Assembly (NCBI RefSeq): GCF_007922615.2
Contig: NZ_CP042301.2
Span: forward strand, 4,386,001 to 4,450,000
Length of the DNA: 64,000 nucleotides
Source: Nitratireductor mangrovi
GTDB lineage: Bacteria; Pseudomonadota; Alphaproteobacteria; Rhizobiales; Rhizobiaceae
Direction of reading: 5' to 3'
The position numbers were made by a program, and so were the translations under genes. Shown here one piece after another: positions 41,883 through 49,237 of the stretch. The notes below the pieces were generated by a model. It was not told where the DNA came from. It saw only the letters and a list, made by a program, of their open reading frames with translations, and did not search any database. The stretch's first letter is position 1; each line of letters starts with the position of its first letter.

Positions 41883-43067
41883 ATGCAGCCGAGCCCCAAG
41901 GCCGTCGCCATCCTGATCCTCGTTGTCGCAGAGATGGCGGGGATGAGCCTGTGGTTCGTTTCGGCGGCGGTGCTGCCCGACATGGCACGCGAAGGTGACA
42001 TTGCCGCACATCGCCAGGCGCTTCTTTCCAGCGCCGTTCAGGCAGGGTTTGTCGCGGGGGCGCTGGCGGTCGCGATTTCCGGACTGGCGGACCGGCTCGA
42101 TCCGCGCCGGGTGATCGCTGTCTGCGCCTCCGCAGCGGCACTGGCCAATCTAGGGCTTCTGGTCGCGCCGCTCGGTGGCGACATGGCGATCGCCTTGCGG
42201 TTCCTGACCGGAGCGCTGCTCGCCGGCGTCTATCCGATCGGCATGAAGATCGCGGTCGGCTGGGGTACGCGCGATCGCGGCCTGCTGGTCGGCGTCCTTG
42301 TCGGCGCGCTCACCGCGGGAAAGGCGATGCCCTACCTCGCGGCATGGGTTGGCGGTACCGACTGGCGCCCGGCGATCGTGATGATCTCGGCGCTCGCCTT
42401 TGTCGGCGGCCTGCTTGCCATGGCCGTGCGCCTTGGGCCGCACCATGCGCGGTCTCAGCGCTTCGAGCCCGCCGCGATCCGGCTCGCCTGGACGATGCCG
42501 AACATCAGGCGCGCCTATCTCGGCTATTTCGGCCATATGTGGGAACTGTTCGCCATGTGGGCGTGGATCGGAACTGCGCTGATTGCTTCCTACTCGGTAT
42601 CGATGGACGCCCTGCGGGCTGAAAGCCTCGCCAAGATATCGACCTTCCTGGCGATCGGGCTGGGCGCCTTCGCATGTGTTCCCGCCGGCTGGTACGCCGA
42701 CCGGGTCGGCAAGGCCGAAGTGACGATTGCCGCGCTTGCCGTCAGCGGCAGTGCCGCCGTCCTCACCGCGGCGAGTTTCGGCGGGCCGCCCTGGATCACC
42801 TTCGTACTTGTGGTGATCTGGGGCATCGCGGTGATACCGGATTCGGCCCAGTTCTCGGCCATCGTCGCCGACAATGCGCCGGCCGACATGGTCGGCAGCC
42901 TCCTCACCCTGCAGACGGCCATCGGCTTTGCCCTGACCATCGTCACCGTGCAGGTGACTCCGATCGCCGCCGCGGCCTTCGGCTGGCCGATCGTGCTGGC
43001 GGCGCTCGCTCTGGGTCCGGCCGTAGGCATCGCCGCCATGATGCCGCTGCGTCGTATCCGGCAGTAG
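41883..43067 (+). CDS. MFS transporter
   Basis: A 394-residue 12-helix carrier with short N-terminus, a loop 2-3 motif G-L-A-D-R-L-D-P-R-R and G-W-Y-A-D-R-V-G-K in the matching loop 8-9. M-S-L-W-F-V-S-A-A-V-L-P in helix 1 resembles the nitrate/cyanate or NarK-like carriers loosely. The Lrp-type regulator gene directly upstream suggests amino-acid-linked control. The substrate is unknown. Confidence 0.85.
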   Translation: MQPSPKAVAILILVVAEMAGMSLWFVSAAVLPDMAREGDIAAHRQALLSSAVQAGFVAGALAVAISGLADRLDPRRVIAVCASAAALANLGLLVAPLGGDMAIALRFLTGALLAGVYPIGMKIAVGWGTRDRGLLVGVLVGALTAGKAMPYLAAWVGGTDWRPAIVMISALAFVGGLLAMAVRLGPHHARSQRFEPAAIRLAWTMPNIRRAYLGYFGHMWELFAMWAWIGTALIASYSVSMDALRAESLAKISTFLAIGLGAFACVPAGWYADRVGKAEVTIAALAVSGSAAVLTAASFGGPPWITFVLVVIWGIAVIPDSAQFSAIVADNAPADMVGSLLTLQTAIGFALTIVTVQVTPIAAAAFGWPIVLAALALGPAVGIAAMMPLRRIRQ

Positions 43068-43097
43068 GTCGTTCACGTCGCCGCGAACGACTCCGCC

Positions 43098-43706
43098 TCA
43101 GGCGGCTTTCCGGGCCGCCGGCTTGATGCCCTCGGCGTCGAGAGCCGCCCGCACGCTGTCCCGGTTTTCGATTCTCGCCACATAGGCCTTGAACACCGCC
43201 GGCACTTCGAGATTGGACATCTTCGCCCATCTCAGCATCACGTAGAGAAACGCGTCGGCTGTGGTGAAGCGGTCACCGAGCAGATAGTCGCCCTCCAGCC
43301 GATCCGCCAGATAGTGGAAGCGGCCGACGATCCGCTCGGCGAGCATCGGTTTCGCGTCGTCGCCGGGAAGGAAGAAAAGCGCCATGTACTGCTTGTGAAT
43401 CTCTGTCGAGATGAAGGACAGAGCCTCGATCAGCCGCGTACGCTCCATGTCGTTCCTCGGGCTCGATGCCGGGGCCTGCCGTGCCGCCCAGTCGAGCAGC
43501 GCGACATTTTCGGTCAGCATCGATCCGTCGTCGAAGATGAGTGTCGGCACGTAGCCCTTCGGATTGACGGCCGCGAAGGGGCCGCCGCCATTTTCGATTT
43601 CGCGCGTCGCCACGTCGACCTTGAACAGGTCCGGCACGATGCCGGCCTCGCGCAAGGCGATATGAGTGGCGAGCGAACAGCCGTCGGCGAAGTAGTAGAG
43701 CTTCAT
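43098..43706 (-). CDS. Glutathione S-transferase
   Basis: A 202-residue beta-class GST. The N-terminal thioredoxin fold has the catalytic Ser/Cys region Y-Y-F-A-D-G-C-S-L-A-T-H and the cis-proline G-Y-V-P-T-L-I-F-D-D-G-S-M-L-T-E-N. The C-terminal helical domain has L-G-D-R-F-T-T-A-D-A-F-L-Y. It likely detoxifies electrophiles. Its start overlaps the AHSA1 gene stop by 4 nt, so it is the third gene of an arsR-ahsA1-gst operon. Confidence 0.93.
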   Translation of the reverse strand: MKLYYFADGCSLATHIALREAGIVPDLFKVDVATREIENGGGPFAAVNPKGYVPTLIFDDGSMLTENVALLDWAARQAPASSPRNDMERTRLIEALSFISTEIHKQYMALFFLPGDDAKPMLAERIVGRFHYLADRLEGDYLLGDRFTTADAFLYVMLRWAKMSNLEVPAVFKAYVARIENRDSVRAALDAEGIKPAARKAA

Positions 43707-44179
43707 CGTCCAGCAACCTTCCCGGCCAGATAGCCTTGCAGTTCGTCGAACGTCTCGTTCCAGCCGCCGGCATGTCCTTCTCGGGATGCCTCCGAAAGGA
43801 AATACGCCTGGTGGAAGGTGAGTTCCGTACGGTCGCCGCCAAGGTCCTTCAGTGTGATCGTCACCAGGGTCTCGTGCTCGGCGTTCCCGGCTTCGTCCTG
43901 CCAGGCGTGGGTGAAGACGATTTTCTCCGGCGGAACCAGTTCCCTGTAGACGCCACCGACCCAGTGATCCGTGCCGTCAGGCGCGCGCAGGCAGCTGCGG
44001 TAGCGTCCGCCTGGCCGTATATCGCTTTCGGCGAACGGCACCGTGAAGTCCTTCGGGAAGAACCAGTGCTTCGTGTGGTCCTCGTCGGTCCAGCAGGCAT
44101 AGACAAGCGTGCGCGGCGCGTCGAAGATCCGCTTGATGGTCAGTTCGGGCCGGATTCCGGCCTTCGCAGGCGCGTTCAT
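43703..44179 (-). CDS. AHSA1/SRPBCC domain protein (second copy)
   Basis: A 158-residue START-like protein: L-T-I-K-R-I-F-D-A-P-R-T-L-V-Y-A-C-W at the N-terminus, the core D-I-R-P-G-G-R-Y-R-S-C, and the C-terminal G-G-W-N-E-T-F-D-E-L-Q-G-Y-L. Activator of Hsp90 ATPase-like folds bind hydrophobic ligands; the role here is unknown. It overlaps ArsR upstream and GST downstream by 4 nt each. It is the second such pair in the window but is not a recent duplicate. Confidence 0.86.
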   Translation of the reverse strand: MNAPAKAGIRPELTIKRIFDAPRTLVYACWTDEDHTKHWFFPKDFTVPFAESDIRPGGRYRSCLRAPDGTDHWVGGVYRELVPPEKIVFTHAWQDEAGNAEHETLVTITLKDLGGDRTELTFHQAYFLSEASREGHAGGWNETFDELQGYLAGKVAGR

Positions 44180-44514
44180 TTCTTTTCGTCACCTTTCTGG
44201 ATTTGCTTGAGATAGTCGTCGAGGCTGTCGAGCCGGTCATCCCAGTACTGCCGGTATTCCTCCAGCCATGCCGCGAGGTCGCGCAGCGGGTCGGGCCTCA
44301 ATCTGCGCGGCCGGAACTGTGCCATCCGCCCCTTCTCCACGAGGCCGGCGCGCTCCAGTACCTTCAGATGCTTGGAGACGGCCGGAAAGCTCATGTCGAA
44401 CGGCTCGGCGAGTTCCGACACCGTGGCCTCGCCGGTGGCCAGGCGGGCAACGATGGCCCTCCGGGTCGGGTCGGCCAGGGCGGAAAGCGTCATGCTGAGG
44501 GGATCGGCGGTCAT
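44176..44514 (-). CDS. ArsR-family transcriptional regulator (second copy)
   Basis: A 112-residue winged-helix regulator: L-A-D-P-T-R-R-A-I-V-A-R-L, the recognition region M-S-F-P-A-V-S-K-H-L-K-V-L-E-R-A-G-L-V, and Q-Y-W-D-D-R-L-D-S-L-D-D-Y. It lacks metal-binding cysteines and heads the operon with AHSA1 and GST genes. A perfect 9-bp inverted repeat just upstream is the probable autoregulatory operator. Confidence 0.92.
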   Translation of the reverse strand: MTADPLSMTLSALADPTRRAIVARLATGEATVSELAEPFDMSFPAVSKHLKVLERAGLVEKGRMAQFRPRRLRPDPLRDLAAWLEEYRQYWDDRLDSLDDYLKQIQKGDEKK

Positions 44515-44518
44515 TTCT

Positions 44519-44554
44519 ATTGAACCAAGTAGTTATGTAACCTGATGGTTCAAT
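44519..44554. promoter_or_regulatory. Candidate operator of the second ArsR operon
   Basis: ATTGAACCA (44519-44527) and TGGTTCAAT (44546-44554) are perfect 9-bp inverted repeats 18 bp apart, starting 4 bp upstream of the arsR start codon. The half-site core AACCA is shared with the sites at 30185-30236. Confidence 0.6.
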
Positions 44555-44652
44555 ATAGACGATATCCGGCCCTGTCAAGCGTGGGATGTCGATTTCTCTG
44601 GATTGCGCCCGGGCAGAATTGACGGTGACCGCTCGCGCGATAGGGTCGCTCC

Positions 44653-45123
44653 ATGCTCGTCGTTGATTCCTTGCCCGCGCTGTCGGTCGTGCGCCTGCCC
44701 CATGGCGAGGATCTGGCACTCCCTTCCTATGAGACGGCCGGCGCCGCAGGCATGGATTTGCGCGCGGCGGTGGCTGGCGACCGCCAACTCATCATTTTGC
44801 CCGGGCGTCGCGTGCTGGTGCCGACCGGCTTCATCTTCGAGATACCCGACGGTTATGAAGGCCAGGTCAGGCCGCGATCCGGGCTGGCGCTCAGGCATGG
44901 CATCACCTGCCTCAACACGCCGGGCACCATCGACAGCGACTATCGCGGCGAACTCCAGGTGCTCCTGGTCAATCACGGCGATGAGGATTTCGCCGTCACC
45001 CGCGGCATGCGGATCGCCCAATTGGTGATCGCGCCGGTGGTGAGGTTGCCGCTTGAGGAGCGCGACCGGGCCGGGGCTACCGAACGCGGCGCCGGCGGTT
45101 TCGGCTCCACCGGGGCCGCCTGA
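44653..45123 (+). CDS. dut: Deoxyuridine 5'-triphosphate nucleotidohydrolase
   Basis: dUTPase hydrolyses dUTP to dUMP and pyrophosphate, preventing uracil misincorporation. The 156-residue trimeric-type enzyme has motif 1 [10 protein letters not shown], motif 2 P-R-S-G-L-A, motif 3 [11 protein letters not shown] and the C-terminal arm motif G-A-G-G-F-G-S-T-G. In E. coli dut directly follows dfp (coaBC); here they are 16 kb apart. Its stop overlaps the next gene's ATG. Confidence 0.96.
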   Translation: MLVVDSLPALSVVRLPHGEDLALPSYETAGAAGMDLRAAVAGDRQLIILPGRRVLVPTGFIFEIPDGYEGQVRPRSGLALRHGITCLNTPGTIDSDYRGELQVLLVNHGDEDFAVTRGMRIAQLVIAPVVRLPLEERDRAGATERGAGGFGSTGAA

Positions 45124-45779
45124 TGGCGCGGCCGCATCTCGTCATCTTCGATTGCGACGGGGTGCTGGTCGACACCGAAACCATCGCCAACCATCGTCTT
45201 GCCGCGCTTCTCAACGGCGCCGGCTTCGCCACCGATTTCGATCACTGCCGTCGGTATTTTTCGGGCCGCTCGATGAAGTCCGTGCAGGAAGAGGTGGAAG
45301 GGACCGGCGTTACGCTCGGCGCCGATTTTGTCGAGCGCTGGAACGACGGCCTGGCCGAACTCTTCGAGGGCCGGGTCGAGGCGATCCCGCATGTCCGTGG
45401 CGCGGTCGAGGCGGTGAGGGATGCCGGGCTCCCCTATTGCGTCGCTTCCTCCGCCCGCGTCACCAAGATGCATATCACGCTCGGCGCCACCGGGCTCTTG
45501 CCGCTTTTCGAGCACGCCATGTTTTCCTCCACCATGGTCGGCCGCTCGAAGCCGTTCCCCGACCTCTTCCTGTATGCCGCCACCGAACTGGGCCAGCCGT
45601 CGCAAGGCGCGGTCGTCATTGAGGATTCGGTGCCGGGCACCCAGGCCGGCATTGCCGCCGGCATGACCGTTTTCTCCTACGCCGCTGATCCAATGGCCGA
45701 CCGCGATGGCCTCGCCGCGGCGGGCGGCATTCTCTTCGACGACATGCGTGACCTTCCGCGGCTCTTGTCATTAGCCTGA
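45123..45779 (+). CDS. HAD-superfamily hydrolase (beta-phosphoglucomutase-like)
   Basis: A 218-residue HAD subfamily IA phosphatase has nucleophile motif I-F-D-C-D-G-V-L-V-D at residues 8-17, motif II A-S-S-A-R-V-T-K-M and motifs III/IV K-P-F-P-D-L-F and V-I-E-D-S-V-P-G. A helical cap follows the nucleophile. Likely substrates are small sugar or nucleotide phosphates. The ATG at 45123 shares one base with the dut stop, so the genes are coupled. Confidence 0.9.
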   Translation: MARPHLVIFDCDGVLVDTETIANHRLAALLNGAGFATDFDHCRRYFSGRSMKSVQEEVEGTGVTLGADFVERWNDGLAELFEGRVEAIPHVRGAVEAVRDAGLPYCVASSARVTKMHITLGATGLLPLFEHAMFSSTMVGRSKPFPDLFLYAATELGQPSQGAVVIEDSVPGTQAGIAAGMTVFSYAADPMADRDGLAAAGGILFDDMRDLPRLLSLA

Positions 45780-45900
45780 CCGCGCCCGCGTCGCCGAACC
45801 GGCCTTGTCAGCATTCCTGCGTCTGGACCAATTTCCGCCCTTTGCAGCGCGGCCACCGAAGGCATAGCATCCGCTCCGAACGCACTGGCGGAGACGGACC

Positions 45901-46704
45901 ATGGATAGGGGCAAGGCCTTTCGTGCGCTGCACGACGAACTTTTCATCATTCCCAATCCGTGGGATATCGGCACCGCCAAGCTGCTCGCCTCGCTGGGCT
46001 TCACGGCGCTTGCCACCACCAGCGCCGGCTACGCCTTCTCGCGTGGCCTGCCCGACGGCGGGGTCGGCTTCGAGGACATGATTGCCCATTGCCGCGAGAT
46101 CGTCGCCGCGACCGATCTGCCGGTTTCCGCCGACCTCGAGCACGGCAAGGGCGAGAGCCCGGACAGTGCGGCCGAAACGATCTTCGCCGCCGACGCTGCC
46201 GGCCTCGCCGGCTGCTCGATCGAGGATTCGACAGGCGATCCGAAAAATCCGATCTTCGATTTCACGCTTTCGGTGGAGCGTGTCACCGCCGCGGTTGAGG
46301 CCGCCCGCGCGCTTGGCCACGACTTTGTCTTCACTGCGCGCGCCGAGAACTTTCTCTGGGGCATTCGCGACCTCGATGACACGATCAGGCGGCTTCAGGC
46401 CTATGAGAGAGCCGGCGCCGACGTCCTCTACGCCCCGGCGCTCGGTGATATCGAGACGGTGCGCACCGTCTGCTCATCGGTGTCGAAACCGGTCAACTTC
46501 CTCGCCATGCCCGGCATCTCTGTCGCGGAACTCGCCGAGGCCGGCGTGAAGCGTGTCTCTCTCGGCTCCAAGCTGACGACGACCGCCTTTGGCAGCCTCG
46601 AGGCCGCGTCGCGCGAGATGCTCGACAAGGGCACCTTCGACTTCTCGAAGGCCGGCATGCCTTTCATCAAGCTGCAGAAGCTCTATTCGGCCGGCAACTC
46701 GTGA
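45901..46704 (+). CDS. Isocitrate lyase/PEP mutase-family protein
   Basis: A 267-residue TIM-barrel enzyme of the ICL/PEPM superfamily: F-I-I-P-N-P-W-D-I-G-T-A near the start, T-S-A-G-Y-A-F-S, the metal-binding D-L-E-H-G-K-G and I-E-D-S-T-G-D-P segments and V-N-F-L-A-M-P-G-I-S. The catalytic-loop cysteine of true isocitrate lyases (K-K-C-G-H) is absent, so carbon-carbon or carbon-phosphorus bond chemistry on another oxo-acid is likely. The stop overlaps the next GTG start (proline racemase-like gene), suggesting a joint catabolic pathway. Confidence 0.85.
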   Translation: MDRGKAFRALHDELFIIPNPWDIGTAKLLASLGFTALATTSAGYAFSRGLPDGGVGFEDMIAHCREIVAATDLPVSADLEHGKGESPDSAAETIFAADAAGLAGCSIEDSTGDPKNPIFDFTLSVERVTAAVEAARALGHDFVFTARAENFLWGIRDLDDTIRRLQAYERAGADVLYAPALGDIETVRTVCSSVSKPVNFLAMPGISVAELAEAGVKRVSLGSKLTTTAFGSLEAASREMLDKGTFDFSKAGMPFIKLQKLYSAGNS

Positions 46705-47705
46705 CGGCACCGCTCGCCGTTGTCGACATGCACACCGGCGGCGAGCCGGTGCGCATCGTCACCGCCGGCTATCCGCCCCTGCCGCAGGGCACGATCCTGC
46801 AGAAGCGCGCCTACGTGCGCGACAATCTCGATCATCTGCGCCGGGCCCTGATGTTCGAGCCGCGCGGACATTTCGACATGTATGGAGCACTTCTGGTCGA
46901 ACCGGACTTGCCCGGCGCCGACCTTGCGGTGCTGTTCATGCACAATGAAGGCTACTCCACAATGTGCGGCCACGCCGTGATCGCGCTCGGGCGCTACGCC
47001 ATCGATCAGGGGCTTGTCGCGGCGCGCGAACCGGTCACCGCGGTCGGCATCGAATGCCCGTGCGGGCTGGTTGAAGCCGAGGTCGCCGTCGAGCAAGGCC
47101 GCGCCGGTGCGGTATCCTTCGCCAGCGTCCCCTCCTTCCTCTTTGCGCAAGCGGCCTCGGCCGAACTGCCCGGCAGGGGCGAGGTCGCCTTCGACATTGC
47201 CTATGGCGGCGCTTTTTACGCGATCGCCGATGCCGGCCAGTTCGGTCTCGAATTCGGCCGCGACCGGGTCCGTGATTTCGTCGACGCGGCAACCGGACTC
47301 ACCGAGGCGGTCAAGCGTGCACATCCGCTCTCACATCCCGATCACGAAGACCTCGCCTTCCTCTATGGTTCGATCCTGACCGACGGCGGCGACGGTTCCG
47401 ACGGGCGTCCGACGAAAAACATCTGCGTCTTCGCCGACGCCCAGGTCGACCGCTCGCCGACCGGCTCCGGCGTGACCGCGCGCCTGGCCGCCATGCATGC
47501 GAAGACCGAACTCGCCATCGGAGAGACGCGGCTGTTCGAAAGCATCACCGGCGCCGTCTTCACCGGCCAGGTCGAGCGAACGGCCGTGGCAGGCAGCCTG
47601 CCCGCCATCATCGCCCGCATCGGCGGCAAGGCGTACTATTCGGGCCGGGCCGAATTCGTGGTGGAGGAGGGCGATCCGCTCAGGGATGGCTTCCTCCTCC
47701 GCTGA
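46701..47705 (+). CDS. Proline racemase-family, probable trans-3-hydroxy-L-proline dehydratase
   Basis: A 334-residue member of the proline racemase superfamily starts at a GTG overlapping the upstream stop. The first catalytic cysteine is present (T-M-C-G-H-A-V). The second active-site position reads D-R-S-P-T-G-S-G-V, with threonine instead of cysteine. A Cys/Thr pair is the mark of trans-3-hydroxy-L-proline dehydratases, as opposed to Cys/Cys racemases and 4-hydroxyproline epimerases. The product would be pyrroline-2-carboxylate. No pyrroline-carboxylate reductase gene is adjacent. Confidence 0.85.
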   Translation: MTAPLAVVDMHTGGEPVRIVTAGYPPLPQGTILQKRAYVRDNLDHLRRALMFEPRGHFDMYGALLVEPDLPGADLAVLFMHNEGYSTMCGHAVIALGRYAIDQGLVAAREPVTAVGIECPCGLVEAEVAVEQGRAGAVSFASVPSFLFAQAASAELPGRGEVAFDIAYGGAFYAIADAGQFGLEFGRDRVRDFVDAATGLTEAVKRAHPLSHPDHEDLAFLYGSILTDGGDGSDGRPTKNICVFADAQVDRSPTGSGVTARLAAMHAKTELAIGETRLFESITGAVFTGQVERTAVAGSLPAIIARIGGKAYYSGRAEFVVEEGDPLRDGFLLR

Positions 47706-47795
47706 GCGGGCGCGATTCGGCGCTGGCCCAGCCGATTTCGCGCGACCGCAGACCGACGCCGTGCTAGGGAGCGCGGCCTTGTCGAGTGACGCACC

Positions 47796-48410
47796 ATGAC
47801 CCTTGCCGGTTTCGCCTACTCCGCCGCGCTTGCCATCGCGGCAGCGATTCCCGGTCCGGGCATCACCGCCCTGATCGCCCGCGCGCTCGGCTCGGGTTTC
47901 CGCCCCGCGCTCGTTATGTGCTTCGGGCTCGTGCTTGGCGATCTCACCTATCTGACGGCGGTGGTGCTTGGCCTTGCGGTCGTCGCGCAGAGCTTCGGCC
48001 TCGTCTTCCTGGTGATCAAATGGGCGGGTGTCGCCTATCTCGCCTGGCTGGCCTTCCGCTTCTGGACGGCGGGCATTTCGGCCGGGAAGGTCGAGGCCGA
48101 GACAGGGCGGCGCGGTCTTGCCGCGAGCTTTCTTGCCGGGATCGCCGTCACGCTCGGCAATCCCAAGACCATGATTTTTTACCTGGCGATCACCCCGACT
48201 GTGGTCGATCTCGCCTCGATTTCGCTCGTCGACTACATGGTACTGGTCGCGCTCACGACGGCGGTTCTGGTGGTGGTGCTGGTGCCCTATATGGCGCTTG
48301 CCGCCCGTGCCCGCATCCTGCTTTCCAGACCGCGCGCACTGAAGCTGCTGAACCGCACCGCGGCCGCGTTCCTGGGCGGTGCGGCGGCCGCCATCGCCGC
48401 ACGCGGCTGA
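47796..48410 (+). CDS. LysE/RhtB-family exporter
   Basis: A 204-residue inner-membrane amino-acid or metabolite exporter. It has five to six hydrophobic segments, the family N-terminal motif A-A-A-I-P-G-P-G-I-T-A-L and the middle G-I-A-V-T-L-G-N-P-K-T-M-I-F-Y. It lies downstream of the hydroxyproline-type gene, so efflux of a related amino acid is possible, but this is only positional. Confidence 0.9.
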   Translation: MTLAGFAYSAALAIAAAIPGPGITALIARALGSGFRPALVMCFGLVLGDLTYLTAVVLGLAVVAQSFGLVFLVIKWAGVAYLAWLAFRFWTAGISAGKVEAETGRRGLAASFLAGIAVTLGNPKTMIFYLAITPTVVDLASISLVDYMVLVALTTAVLVVVLVPYMALAARARILLSRPRALKLLNRTAAAFLGGAAAAIAARG

Positions 48411-48551
48411 CTGCTGCGCTCCCCGCCAGGGCGCGCCTGGACGCGGTCGTAGACCCTCGTCCCACTGCGCTGCAAATCCTGCTTGACGGCCGTCGCGGCC
48501 GGGCGCACAAGCGCTCTTCCATACCCCATGACGGAAAGGGCGGTCGCGGGC

Positions 48552-48890
48552 ATGAGTGCTTGGGGCTTGCTGCAGCTTGTCATCTCGACGGCGATTTTCC
48601 TTGCCGCGGCAAGTGTTGCCAAGGCTTGGGCCCTGGCGCCGTCGTCGGGCCGGCTGGTCCTGACCCTGGCGCTCTACACGATCGGCAACCTCGTCATGCT
48701 GCGGCTGATCCGCGATTTCGGCATGGGCGTCGCCCTCAGCCTCTCCGCCGTGATCCAGCTTGTCGCCGTCAACATCGTCGCCTTCGCCTGGTTCGGCGAA
48801 CGGATCGACGCCGTGCAGGGTAGCGGCATCGCCTTTGCGATCCTTGCCGTCACGCTGGTTTCCCTCGGGCCTTATCTGACAGGGCGTTAG
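48552..48890 (+). CDS. SMR/DMT-like small membrane protein
   Basis: A 112-residue protein with four predicted helices of the EmrE-like drug/metabolite type: G-L-L-Q-L-V-I-S-T-A-I-F, L-T-L-A-L-Y-T-I-G-N-L, G-V-A-L-S-L-S-A-V-I-Q and G-I-A-F-A-I-L-A-V. No conserved membrane glutamate like EmrE E14 is visible. An alternative start is the ATG at 48528. Function is unknown. A TAG stop precedes the consensus promoter of the next unit. Confidence 0.7.
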   Translation: MSAWGLLQLVISTAIFLAAASVAKAWALAPSSGRLVLTLALYTIGNLVMLRLIRDFGMGVALSLSAVIQLVAVNIVAFAWFGERIDAVQGSGIAFAILAVTLVSLGPYLTGR

Positions 48891-48910
48891 ACTGGCCTTT
48901 TGCCTCATTA

Positions 48911-48939
48911 TTGATGTACCAAACATCATTGTGTATAAT
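48911..48939 (+). promoter_or_regulatory. Near-consensus sigma-70 promoter with operator-like dyad
   Basis: TTGATG and TATAAT are separated by 17 bp, which is unusually close to the housekeeping consensus for an alphaproteobacterium. GATGT-ACCAA-ACATC overlaps the -35 region, and ATGTAC/GTACAT flank the -10, giving dyads suited to autoregulation. It drives the HTH-sulP pair. Confidence 0.7.
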
Positions 48940-48972
48940 CAGAACGTACATAATGAGGTTTGAGAGGCGAGG

Positions 48973-49233
48973 TTGATCACGGCAGCACAGATGCGGGCCG
49001 CCCGGGCCCTGGCGGGTATGGACCAGAAGACGCTCGCCGAGCATGCAGGGGTGTCGCTGCCGACCATCCAGCGCATGGAAGCCTCCGAGGGTGTGGTGCG
49101 GGGTGTGGTCGACACGTTGGTCAAGGTGGTGCAGGCGCTCGACGAAGCCGGCGTCGAATTGATCGGCGACAACCAGCCGAGCGGGGGCGGCGGACGCGGC
49201 GTGCGCCTGAAGAACCCGCCGTCAGGCGCTTGA
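48973..49233 (+). CDS. XRE-family HTH regulator
   Basis: An 86-residue protein begins at TTG 48973 after GAGAGGCGAGG. Residues about 5-62 are a Cro/CI-type HTH: Q-M-R-A-A-R-A-L-A-G-M-D-Q-K-T-L-A, S-L-P-T-I-Q-R-M-E. The A-L-D-E-A-G-V-E-L-I strand is typical of small alphaproteobacterial XRE proteins. It is 4 nt upstream of the sulP gene and probably controls this operon through the dyads in the promoter. Confidence 0.88.
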   Translation: MITAAQMRAARALAGMDQKTLAEHAGVSLPTIQRMEASEGVVRGVVDTLVKVVQALDEAGVELIGDNQPSGGGGRGVRLKNPPSGA

Positions 49234-49237
49234 CGGT

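Noticed and set aside
38535..43067. Halogenase as part of a secondary-metabolite gene cluster
   Set aside because: Neighbours are a class II amidotransferase, a DUF6356 gene, an Lrp regulator and an MFS carrier. No synthase, carrier protein or flavin reductase is present.
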